DNA of 6,697 nucleotides from Gammaproteobacteria bacterium (lineage in GTDB: Bacteria; Pseudomonadota; Gammaproteobacteria; HK1): assembly GCA_022822245.1 (NCBI GenBank), contig JAJECB010000152.1, positions 1 through 6,697 of the forward strand, read 5' to 3'. This document shows, one piece after another, positions 1-5,427 of the stretch (position 1 is the stretch's first letter; each line of letters opens with the position of its first letter). Under the pieces are notes generated by a model. The model ran no database searches. It saw only the letters and a list, made by a program, of their open reading frames with translations, and was not told the DNA's origin. Position numbers and translations under genes: made by a program.

Positions 1-402
1 CTGGAAGGGCAGCAGCACGCACTCGTGGCGGCTCGGGTGGGGGCGCACCGGGAGGAACATGTCGGCCTTGCGCCACGCCCCCTCGGGCGGCGGCATGCCG
101 TCCTCGATCATGCGCCGGACGCGATCGGACGCGGTGCGGAGCTCCTCCGCCGAGGCGCCGGTCCCCGCCTCCACGATGAGCGTCGCCGCCGCCTCGCACA
201 GGACGCAGCCGCGGACGACGTGGCCGATCTCCGACACCGGGCCGCCTTCGCCGGGACCGACCCGCCGGATGTCGATGGTGACCCGATCGCCGCAGAGGGG
301 ATTGTCCACCGTCGCGGAGGCGTCGGGAGCGTCCAGGCGCCCCTTGCCGCTCGCGCGGTGGGCCGCGCTCATGATCGCGGCGTGGTAGGGAAGCTCAGCC
401 AC
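1..402 (-). CDS. SufU/IscU-type Fe-S cluster assembly scaffold protein (3' end outside window)
   Basis: The 134 visible codons read as an N-terminal NifU/IscU/SufU-family scaffold, on which [2Fe-2S] or [4Fe-4S] clusters are built in the cytoplasm before transfer to apo-enzymes. The three ligand-region motifs are present: NPLCGD (C37, D39), GCVLCEAA (C66, with an extra C69) and SRHECVLLPF (C128). SufU proteins are about 140-150 residues, so only a short tail is probably missing. The start is taken as GTG at 402, because the residues before the first cysteine (LPYHAAIM...) match the family's opening helix and a GGAGA lies 9 nt upstream. An internal ATG at 372 would remove that helix. The gene follows the molybdenum-cofactor genes on the same strand, so it may serve the Fe-S subunit of a molybdenum hydroxylase; this is inference. 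C69 sits where most relatives have a small residue. Confidence 0.85.
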   Translation of the reverse strand, partial: MAELPYHAAIMSAAHRASGKGRLDAPDASATVDNPLCGDRVTIDIRRVGPGEGGPVSEIGHVVRGCVLCEAAATLIVEAGTGASAEELRTASDRVRRMIEDGMPPPEGAWRKADMFLPVRPHPSRHECVLLPFQ

Positions 403-411
403 CGCGGCGGG

Positions 412-416
412 TCTCC
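412..416 (-). promoter_or_regulatory. Ribosome binding site of the Fe-S scaffold gene
   Basis: On the minus strand GGAGA stands 9 nt before the GTG at 402. It supports GTG over the internal ATG at 372. It lies just outside the end of the inverted-repeat element at 424-623, so the element left this signal intact. Confidence 0.55.
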
Positions 417-422
417 ATGCTA

Positions 423-443
423 GCCCGGAAGTCTCACCAGCTT
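423..443. repeat. Left terminal inverted repeat
   Basis: This 21-bp arm begins GCCCGGAAGTCTCACC and is the exact reverse complement of 604-624. Pairing stops at position 422 on the outside and 444 on the inside. Confidence 0.9.
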
Positions 444-623
444 CCTGCTGCGGACGCGGATCTGCTCGCTGTGACAAGGTGTACTCCCTCAAGCCGCTTC
501 GACAGCGCGTTAGCGCTAGTGTCGACTACGCCTTCAGCAGCGCGCACGCGCTCTTTCGGTCCGTGCACCTTGTCACAGCGGCATCTCCACGCCCTCGCGA
601 CGAAAGCTGGTGAGACTTCCGGG
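424..623. mobile_element. MITE-like 200-bp palindromic element, non-coding
   Basis: A 200-bp block is bounded by perfect 20-bp inverted repeats (424-443 and 604-623; position 423 also pairs with 624). Inside, a second perfect 15-bp pair (467-481 and 566-580) lies exactly 23 nt in from each terminal repeat and shares the same centre, between bases 523 and 524, which falls in a GTCGAC. No credible gene fits inside. Flanks are CTAG (420-423) and CCAG (624-627), possibly a decayed 4-bp target duplication. The space between the neighbouring genes is 231 nt; removing the element and one flank copy leaves about 27 nt, a normal operon gap, which fits an insertion. The end sequence CCCGGAAGTCTCA recalls IS1380-type ends from memory only. 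It could instead be an RNA hairpin used for termination or mRNA stability. Confidence 0.55.
467..580. repeat. Nested inner inverted repeat pair
   Basis: CGCTGTGACAAGGTG at 467-481 pairs perfectly with CACCTTGTCACAGCG at 566-580; pairing extends to 484/563 with one G-T wobble. The 23-nt segments between inner and outer arms (444-466 and 581-603) are equal in length and only loosely complementary. Retention of just the outer and inner arms suggests they are the functional sites, such as subterminal transposase-binding sites or two stems of an RNA. Confidence 0.85.
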
Positions 624-624
624 C
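604..624. repeat. Right terminal inverted repeat
   Basis: This arm, AAGCTGGTGAGACTTCCGGG plus C, is the exact reverse complement of 423-443. It ends 9 nt short of the stop codon of the MocA-fusion gene (636-634). Confidence 0.9.
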
Positions 625-633
625 CAGGCGGGG

Positions 634-2325
634 TCACGCGTCCCCCGGCGTCTCGCCGGCCCGATACGCCCGGAGCGCGCTCGGCGAGTCGATGTCGAGC
701 AGCACGCCGTCGTCCGGCATCTCCACCTCGCGCACGAGGTCCGCGTACGCTCCGACCAGGTGGCGGGCGCCCACGTCGCCGTCCACGTCGCACATCTCGG
801 GGAAGAAGCGGGACGCGAAGAGGACCGGATTGCCCCGCTTGCCGCGCCGGGTGGCGACGCAGATCGCGGCTCCCGCCCCGGGGTCGAATGCGTCCCGGAG
901 CCGTTCGAGGTGCTCGGCGCGCACGCCCGGCATGTCGGCAAGACAGACGATCGCGCCCTCGATCCCCGGCGGGAGGGCGGCCACCCCGCGGGCGAGCGAG
1001 GTGCTGAGCCCCGCGCCATAGTCGGGGTTGTGCGCGAACGCGACGTCGTGGCCGGAGAGGGCCGCCTCCACCGCTTCGCGCTCGTGTCCGGTCACCACCA
1101 CCACCGGGCGACCGCCCGCCGCGGACACGGCCGCGCGCACCGCATGGCGCACCATCGGCTCGCCGTCCACCGCCTCCAGCAGCTTGTTGCGCCGGCCCAT
1201 GCGGCGCGACTGACCGGCCGCGAGGACGACGACGGCGACCTCGCGCCGCGGGGACGGCGCGGAAACGGCGGCCCCGTCGGCGGGGGCGCTCCGCGGCGAG
1301 GGCCGGCCGAGCTGCTCCTTGAGAAGCCCTCCCGCTCCCCAGTCCGCGAACTCCCGTCCCGAGAGGGAGAGATCCGCGCCGACCCGCCGGAGGAGGAGGT
1401 CCGCCCCGCTCGCGGCCGGGGAGCGCGACGACCCGGGAAGACCGACCACCGGAACGGACCCGATCCGGGCGTAGAGGCAGAGGTTGCCGGGGTCGACGGG
1501 AAGCCCGAGACGGAGCACGGTCCCCCCTGCCGTCTCGATGGCGGCGGGCACCACGTCGCGGCGGTCCACGATCGCGGACGCGCCGAGGACGACCAGGAGG
1601 TCGCAGCCGGCAGAGACGAGACCGGCGAGGGCGGCCGCCACCTCGCCCTCCTCGTGCGGGCAGCGGCGCTCGGCCTCGAGGCACGCGCCGATGCCGGCGA
1701 GCTTGTCCCGGAGAACCGAGGACGCCTTGTCCAGCATCGACGACCGCGAGCCGGGCAGCACGGTAAGGACGAGCCCGGCGCGTCGCGGGCGGAACTCCGC
1801 CACCCGAACGAGCCCTCCGCGTGCCCGGACGATGTCCAGGCATGCATCGAGGTGCGGCCGGCGCACCGCGAAGGGAATCACCTTGACGGTAGCCGCGAGA
1901 CGCCGCGGGTCCACCACCGTCATCGCGGGCAGGGTCGCGAGGGTGAGCTCCTCGCCGACCGCGTTCACCGCTGCGACCCCCTCTTCGTCGACCGTGAGCA
2001 CCCCGCGAACCGCGGCGAGCAGGTTGCAACGCCCGGTGAACGCGGTGCCGGTGACGAGCCCGGTCCCTGGGGCGGGACCCTCCCCCGATCCCGCAGCCGC
2101 GCCGGCCGCCAGGGCTTCCGCGAGCTCCCGGGCCGCGTCGTTCTCGGCGACGTCGTCCGGGTCGAGGCGAGCCGTCACCACCGAGTCGTACCCGGCCTCG
2201 CGGAGCGCCGTGAGTTCATCGGCGGAAAGGCGCTGGCCCTTCTTGAGCACGCGTCCCGGGAGCCGGAACCCGTGGGCGAGTATCGCGTCCTCCGCGTCGC
2301 GGAGCGGGGTCGGACCGAAGCGCAC
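634..2325 (-). CDS. Molybdopterin-binding (MoeA-like) / MocA-like nucleotidyltransferase fusion protein
   Basis: This 563-residue cytoplasmic protein has two parts. Residues 1-340 resemble the molybdopterin-binding domain of MoeA/MoaB-type proteins, with LVVLGASAIVDRRDVVP (244-260) and LPVDPGNLCLYARIG...VVGLPG (275-298). Residues 363-555 are a MobA/MocA-type NTP transferase: LAAGQSRRMG with K381 (nucleotide-binding loop), CLADMPG (461-467, metal site), RRGKRGNPVLF (493-503), GDVGAR (516-521) and LDIDSP (543-548). The LAAG...NKLL loop resembles MocA (CTP) more than the LAGG of MobA (GTP), so the product is probably molybdopterin cytosine dinucleotide, the cofactor of xanthine dehydrogenase/CO dehydrogenase-type hydroxylases. 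A proline/alanine-rich linker (about 341-360) joins the parts. The start is a GTG 14 nt after the stop of the XdhC C-domain gene, with a weak GGAA upstream. The fusion matches a known architecture beside xdhC genes. Confidence 0.88.
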   Translation of the reverse strand: MRFGPTPLRDAEDAILAHGFRLPGRVLKKGQRLSADELTALREAGYDSVVTARLDPDDVAENDAARELAEALAAGAAAGSGEGPAPGTGLVTGTAFTGRCNLLAAVRGVLTVDEEGVAAVNAVGEELTLATLPAMTVVDPRRLAATVKVIPFAVRRPHLDACLDIVRARGGLVRVAEFRPRRAGLVLTVLPGSRSSMLDKASSVLRDKLAGIGACLEAERRCPHEEGEVAAALAGLVSAGCDLLVVLGASAIVDRRDVVPAAIETAGGTVLRLGLPVDPGNLCLYARIGSVPVVGLPGSSRSPAASGADLLLRRVGADLSLSGREFADWGAGGLLKEQLGRPSPRSAPADGAAVSAPSPRREVAVVVLAAGQSRRMGRRNKLLEAVDGEPMVRHAVRAAVSAAGGRPVVVVTGHEREAVEAALSGHDVAFAHNPDYGAGLSTSLARGVAALPPGIEGAIVCLADMPGVRAEHLERLRDAFDPGAGAAICVATRRGKRGNPVLFASRFFPEMCDVDGDVGARHLVGAYADLVREVEMPDDGVLLDIDSPSALRAYRAGETPGDA

Positions 2326-2339
2326 TGGCGTTCCGGGAT

Positions 2340-3050
2340 CTACCGCGACTCCGCGGGGGCCGGCTCCCGGAGCCTCGCGGTGATCTCCGCCGTTACCGCG
2401 GTCGCGATCTCGGCCGGAGACTTGGCGCCGATCGCGAGCCCGATGGGACCGTGGATCCGGGCGAGGGCCGTCTCGTCGAACCCGCGGGCCCGCAGCCGTT
2501 CGAGCCGGGCGGCGTGGGTGCGCCGGCTGCCGAGCGACCCGATGTAGAACGCGTCGCTCGCGAGGGCCACCGCGAGCGCCGGATCGTCGAGCTTCGGGTC
2601 ATGGGTCAGGGTGACGACGGCCGTCCGCCGGTCGGGGGCGAGGCGAAGGAGCGCATCGTCGGGCCAGTCGGTATCCACCGCCACCCCCGGGAACCGTTCG
2701 TCGGTCGCGAACGCGCGCCGGGGGTCGACCACGGTGACCTCGTAGCCGAGGAGGACGGCCATCGGCACGAGGGCCTGGGTGATGTGCACCGCGCCGACGA
2801 CGACCATGCGAAGCGCAGGATTGAACACCTGGAGGAAGAGATCGCTCCCGTCCTCGTTCGCGTGCCTCCGGCTGCGGTCCGCCCGCAGCGCCTCGACGCA
2901 GGCGGCGCGGACCGGCGGCGCGAGCCCCGACTCGTCCGGAGCGTCGGGAAAGAAGAGCCGTTGTTCGCCCGAATCGAGCTCGCTCACGAGCACCGCCGGC
3001 CGCTTGCCTTCCCGCGCGGCGAGCACCGCGTGCAGGACTTCACGCCGCAA
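2340..3050 (-). CDS. XdhC family protein, C-terminal Rossmann-domain half
   Basis: The 236-residue protein matches the XdhC/CoxI C-terminal domain, which takes part in binding molybdenum cofactor, protecting it during sulfuration and delivering it to the apo-hydroxylase. Visible motifs are VVVGAVHITQ (83-92, Rossmann glycine loop), VVDPRR (107-112), LTHDPKLDD (148-156), YIGSLGSRRTHAARLERL (169-186) and RIHGPIGLAIGAKSPAEIA (198-216). The first 70 residues (VLHAVLAAREGKRPAVLVSELDSG) look like a reduced relative of the N-terminal region, lacking its GSxP and GGC motifs. The start is TTG at 3050, the first possible start after an in-frame TAG at 3059, and the family usually opens with a similar MRRE/MKRE sequence; no strong ribosome site is visible. 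It follows the XdhC N-domain gene in the same frame and is 14 nt from the MocA-fusion gene, so the three are very likely one operon. Confidence 0.88.
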   Translation of the reverse strand: MRREVLHAVLAAREGKRPAVLVSELDSGEQRLFFPDAPDESGLAPPVRAACVEALRADRSRRHANEDGSDLFLQVFNPALRMVVVGAVHITQALVPMAVLLGYEVTVVDPRRAFATDERFPGVAVDTDWPDDALLRLAPDRRTAVVTLTHDPKLDDPALAVALASDAFYIGSLGSRRTHAARLERLRARGFDETALARIHGPIGLAIGAKSPAEIATAVTAEITARLREPAPAESR

Positions 3051-3134
3051 CGGTCTCTACCGCAGCCGCTCGACGAACACTGCATGCAAGGTATCGCGCC
3101 GCAACGATGCCTACTCCAGCCGTTCGACGTAGAC
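3024..3134 (-). repeat. Imperfect tandem repeat (54-bp period) duplicating the xdhC gene junction
   Basis: Two 57-bp copies (3024-3080 and 3078-3134, sharing one codon) repeat with a period of exactly 18 codons. On the minus strand each holds the last codons of the XdhC N-domain gene (VYVERLE or VFVERLR), a TAG, 6 nt, a TTG, and the first codons of the C-domain gene (MRRDTLHAV or MRREVLHAV). Many differences are synonymous pairs: CAC/CAT, GCG/GCA, CTG/TTG, CGT/CGC, GAG/GAA. CGCCGCAACG is identical in both copies (3043-3052 and 3097-3106). Confidence 0.85.
3057..3104 (-). pseudogene. Chimeric mini-ORF: start of XdhC C-half joined to end of XdhC N-half
   Basis: Reading from the TTG at 3104 gives MRRDTLHAVFVERLR followed by TAG (15 codons). 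The first nine residues match the start of the downstream C-domain protein and the last six match the end of the upstream N-domain protein. Its TTG lies 6 nt after the upstream TAG, the same spacing as for the real C-domain gene. It is best read as a duplication or deletion scar rather than a working gene, though a translated coupling peptide cannot be excluded. Confidence 0.5.
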
Positions 3135-3455
3135 CTGGACCTTGCCGCCGCAGGCGAGGCCGACGTCCCACGCCTGCTCGTCCGTCACCCCGAAGTCGAG
3201 CATGCGCGGATGGCCGCTCTCGATCACCTCGAGAGCGGCCCGCACCACCGCACCCTCGATGCAGCCGCCGGATACCGAGCCGATGAAGCCGCCGTCCCCG
3301 CCCACCGCGAGCTGGCTGCCGACCGGCCGCGGCGAGGAGCCCCAGGTCTCGACCACCGTCGCGAGCGCGGCGGGGCGGCCTTCCTCCCGCCAGCGGGCGG
3401 CGGTTTCCAATACGTCGTCGGCAGCGTGCATGGCGGTCCAGATGGAGGCGATCAT
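3111..3455 (-). CDS. XdhC family protein, N-terminal domain half
   Basis: This 114-residue protein is a stand-alone XdhC/CoxI N-terminal domain and should act with the C-domain protein encoded next to it in handling molybdenum cofactor for a hydroxylase. Motifs are TWGSSPRPVGSQL (37-49), GSVSGGCIEGAV (59-70, with the conserved C65) and FGVTDEQAWDVGLACGGKVQVYVERL (88-113, C102). Its length is normal for the split form; single-chain XdhC proteins carry both domains. The start could be ATG 3455 or ATG 3431 (residue 9). The family match begins only after residue 9, and a GGA lies 5 nt before ATG 3431, while no ribosome site is clear before 3455. It is the first gene of the minus-strand operon, so its promoter should lie in 3456-3798. 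Confidence 0.87.
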   Translation of the reverse strand: MIASIWTAMHAADDVLETAARWREEGRPAALATVVETWGSSPRPVGSQLAVGGDGGFIGSVSGGCIEGAVVRAALEVIESGHPRMLDFGVTDEQAWDVGLACGGKVQVYVERLE

Positions 3456-3679
3456 TTCGATTTACAGGGTGGCTCGACGAACCCGTTCCCGGCGCCGGCC
3501 CCGGCCAGATTGTATCCGGTGCGGACGCGACCTCGTATCGACCTGGCCCCCCCTCGTCCGGACGACCCTTTCGGGCTGGACGGCAACCGGAAGCGGCCGA
3601 GGCAAGATCCCCTTGCGAGAGAGGCTCACCGGCAGGGCATCGACATGAGCCGGCACGGCATCGCCGGCCCGGCTCACGG

Positions 3680-3704
3680 CGGTGCTTGACGCCATCAAGC
3701 ACCG
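3680..3704. promoter_or_regulatory. Operator-like perfect dyad, 10-bp arms
   Basis: CGGTGCTTGA, a 5-nt spacer CGCCA, then TCAAGCACCG form a perfect inverted repeat. No T-run follows on either strand, so an intrinsic terminator is unlikely. The dyad lies about 30 bp upstream of the candidate -35 box and 95 bp before the aminotransferase start, a sensible place for a regulator dimer. No regulator gene is in the window. Confidence 0.5.
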
Positions 3705-3731
3705 GACGTTGCGGAACCGGGCGGTCGAGGA

Positions 3732-3760
3732 TTGTCTCTTGAGGGACATTTGCAGAGAAT
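3732..3760 (+). promoter_or_regulatory. Candidate sigma-70-type promoter of the aminotransferase gene
   Basis: TTGTCT (3732-3737) and GAGAAT (3755-3760) are 17 nt apart, each matching four of six consensus bases. Transcription would begin near 3767, leaving about 32 nt before the ATG. This is a weak match offered as the best candidate in the region. Confidence 0.35.
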
Positions 3761-3786
3761 CCTGCCACCGGCAATCTCCGGTCAAC

Positions 3787-3791
3787 AGGAG
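3787..3791 (+). promoter_or_regulatory. Ribosome binding site of the aminotransferase gene
   Basis: AGGAG lies 7 nt before the ATG at 3799. It fixes that start and argues against upstream in-frame starts back to GTG/ATG-like codons near 3682, which lie inside the dyad and promoter region. Confidence 0.75.
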
Positions 3792-3798
3792 ACGAGGA

Positions 3799-5202
3799 AT
3801 GCCGACACTGATGAACCACGACGCGGAAGGCCTTCGCCAGGCGGACCTCGATCACTGTATCCATCCATGGACGGATTTCGCCGACTGGACCCGGACCGGC
3901 TCCACGATCATGGTGCGCGGGGAGGGAGCCCATGTCTGGGACGCCGAGGGCAACCGGTTCATCGACGGGATGGGCGGGCTGTGGTTCGCGAACGTCGGTT
4001 TCGGCCGCCGGGAGCTGATCGATGCGGCGACGAGACAGCTCGGCGCCCTGCCGCAGTACTCCTATTTCACCAATCTCGGGAATCCCCCGGCGACCGAGCT
4101 GGCCGCCAGGCTTGCCGAGCTGGCGCCGGGCGGTCTGAATCACGTCTTCTACAGCACGGGCGGATCGGTCGCCAACGATACGGCGGTGCGGATCGCGCAC
4201 TATTACTTCGACAACCTGGGCCGGCCGTCGAAGCGCCTCATCATCTCCCGCCGCAACGCCTATCACGGCAGCACGTTCCTGGCCGCGGCCCTGTCCGGCA
4301 AGATGGGCGACAAGCCCGGATTCCGGTTCCCCGAGGGACTCGTTCATCACGTTTCGGAAGCCAACTGCTACCGGATGCCGGACGGGGTCGACGGGGAAGC
4401 GGCGTACTGCGATTTTCTCGTGGACGAGCTCGAGCGCAAGATCGCGGACCTGGGAGCGGATAACGTCGCGTGCTTCTTCGCCGAGCCGATCATGGGAGCC
4501 GGCGGAGTTCTGGTCGCGCCCGCCGGCTATCACCGACGCATGAAGGAAGTGTGCGAGGCGCACGACATCCTCTATGTCTCCGATGAAGTGGTGACCGCCT
4601 TCGGCCGGCTGGGTCACTTCTTCGCGAGCGAGGATCGCTTCGACATGGTGCCGGACATCCTTGTCACCGCCAAGGGGATCACGTCGGGCTACATGCCGCT
4701 CGGCGCGACGATCGTCTCGGACGAGGTGTTCGACGGGTTGTCGCGGCCGCGGACGGATGGCGCGATCTTCTCGCATGGGTTCACGTACTCCGGCCACGCG
4801 GTCGCCTGTGCGGTGGCCCTGGCGAACATCGCCCTGATGGAACGAGAGGACATCTGCGGGTCCGTGCGCAGAACGGGACCCTACTTCCTGGAACGCCTGA
4901 AGACCCTGGAAGCGCTCCCGATCGTGGGAGACGTGCGCGGCAGCCACTTCATGCTCTGCGTGGAGCTGGTGCGGGATCGGGAGACGAAGGAACCGTTCCC
5001 GGAAGAGATCGCGATCGGCAAGCGAGTCGACCTCCATGCGCAGGCCCGGGGACTCATCGTCCGGCCCATCGGCAATCTGTGCGTTCTGTCGCCGGCTCTC
5101 ACCCTGACCACCGACGAGATCGATCGGATCGTCGCCATTCTCGGGGATTCCATCGAAGCGACCATCTCCGGCCTCGATCGGGAAGGAGTTGCCGGTAGCT
5201 GA
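3799..5202 (+). CDS. Class III (omega) PLP-dependent aminotransferase
   Basis: This complete 467-residue cytoplasmic enzyme transfers an amino group from an amine or omega-amino acid, usually to pyruvate. The fold-type I class III signature is present: LWFANVGFG (61-69), STGGSVANDTAV (119-130, phosphate-binding turn), YHGST (155-159), FFAEPIMGAGG (226-236), DEVVTAFGRLG (262-272, D262 contacts the PLP ring nitrogen), AKGITSGYMPLGA with the Schiff-base lysine K292, FSHGFTYSGHAVA (324-336) and R422, a candidate substrate-carboxylate arginine. Length is normal (about 440-470). Family members act on putrescine, beta-alanine, taurine or similar amines; the substrate cannot be read from the sequence. 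STGGS replaces the common SGSEA turn, as in some subgroups. It stands alone on the plus strand, divergent from the xdhC operon and convergent with the phosphatase gene. Confidence 0.92.
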   Translation: MPTLMNHDAEGLRQADLDHCIHPWTDFADWTRTGSTIMVRGEGAHVWDAEGNRFIDGMGGLWFANVGFGRRELIDAATRQLGALPQYSYFTNLGNPPATELAARLAELAPGGLNHVFYSTGGSVANDTAVRIAHYYFDNLGRPSKRLIISRRNAYHGSTFLAAALSGKMGDKPGFRFPEGLVHHVSEANCYRMPDGVDGEAAYCDFLVDELERKIADLGADNVACFFAEPIMGAGGVLVAPAGYHRRMKEVCEAHDILYVSDEVVTAFGRLGHFFASEDRFDMVPDILVTAKGITSGYMPLGATIVSDEVFDGLSRPRTDGAIFSHGFTYSGHAVACAVALANIALMEREDICGSVRRTGPYFLERLKTLEALPIVGDVRGSHFMLCVELVRDRETKEPFPEEIAIGKRVDLHAQARGLIVRPIGNLCVLSPALTLTTDEIDRIVAILGDSIEATISGLDREGVAGS

Positions 5203-5210
5203 GCTTCCCG
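5179..5210 (+). terminator. Possible stem-loop across the aminotransferase stop codon
   Basis: CGGGAAG (5179-5185) and CTTCCCG (5204-5210) can pair around an 18-nt loop that contains the TGA stop. There is no T-run after it, so it is a weak terminator or 3'-end structure candidate. Confidence 0.25.
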
Positions 5211-5427
5211 CTCGATTCACTCGTTCGCCGCCGGCGCCATCCGCGCGTTGCGCACGTCGCGGGTAGGTCGCTTCTCCGCCCGGCCCATGATCACCGGGGC
5301 GGCGGCGATGCCGGGCCGGCAACGGCCATGCACTCGTGCGCCCACCGGGACATCGCGCCCGCCCGGGCGCTCCTCCAACGCTGCAAGCCGAACCACTCCC
5401 GGCCCAAGCCGGCACGGCCTCCCGGCA
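5203..5427. other. Spacer between convergent genes
   Basis: This 225-bp stretch separates the aminotransferase stop from the phosphatase stop. I see no gene in any frame with family motifs and no T-rich terminator. It holds only short GC hairpins, such as GGCCG/CGGCC at 5314-5327 and the one at 5355-5370. Confidence 0.5.
5355..5370. terminator. GC-rich hairpin between convergent genes
   Basis: GCGCCC, loop GCCC, GGGCGC: a perfect 6-bp stem 58 nt past the phosphatase stop. There is no T-run on either side, so it is only a possible bidirectional 3'-end structure. Hairpins of this size are common by chance in such GC-rich DNA. Confidence 0.2.

Larger units (their letters stand above)
3456..3798. 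promoter_or_regulatory. Divergent intergenic region between the xdhC operon and the aminotransferase gene
   Basis: This 343-bp stretch between two outward-facing genes holds no believable gene. It contains several symmetric elements: a 12-bp palindrome TCGTCCGGACGA (3554-3565), TGAGCCGG/CCGGCTCA arms (3646-3653 and 3669-3676), a near-identical direct repeat CCGGCA(G/C)GGCATCG (3629-3642 and 3650-3663), and the dyad at 3680-3704. A candidate plus-strand promoter lies near the right end. I could not place a convincing minus-strand promoter for the xdhC operon. Confidence 0.6.

Noticed and set aside
434..573. Open frames running through the palindromic element
   Set aside because: They are extensions of out-of-frame reads through the MocA-fusion gene, with no family similarity and no ribosome site.
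610..2547. Long plus-strand open frame opposite the MocA-fusion and XdhC genes
   Set aside because: It is antisense to genes with clear family motifs and encodes low-complexity Arg/Gly/Pro/Glu-rich sequence, a usual by-product of very high GC content.
2340..3455. Frameshift or nonsense break in a single xdhC gene
   Set aside because: Separate N-only and C-only XdhC genes of these lengths are a recognised arrangement, and both halves have complete motifs.
3686..3714. TTGACG as a -35 box
   Set aside because: No acceptable -10 sequence at 16-18 nt, and the hexamer lies inside the perfect dyad, which explains it better.
3740..3755. Possible sigma-54 promoter (TTTGCA-like -12 element)
   Set aside because: The GG expected 12 nt upstream of the GC is absent at the right spacing.
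3040..5415. Long minus-strand open frame opposite the aminotransferase gene
   Set aside because: The plus-strand aminotransferase has all its catalytic motifs and a strong ribosome site; the antisense frame shows no recognisable domain.
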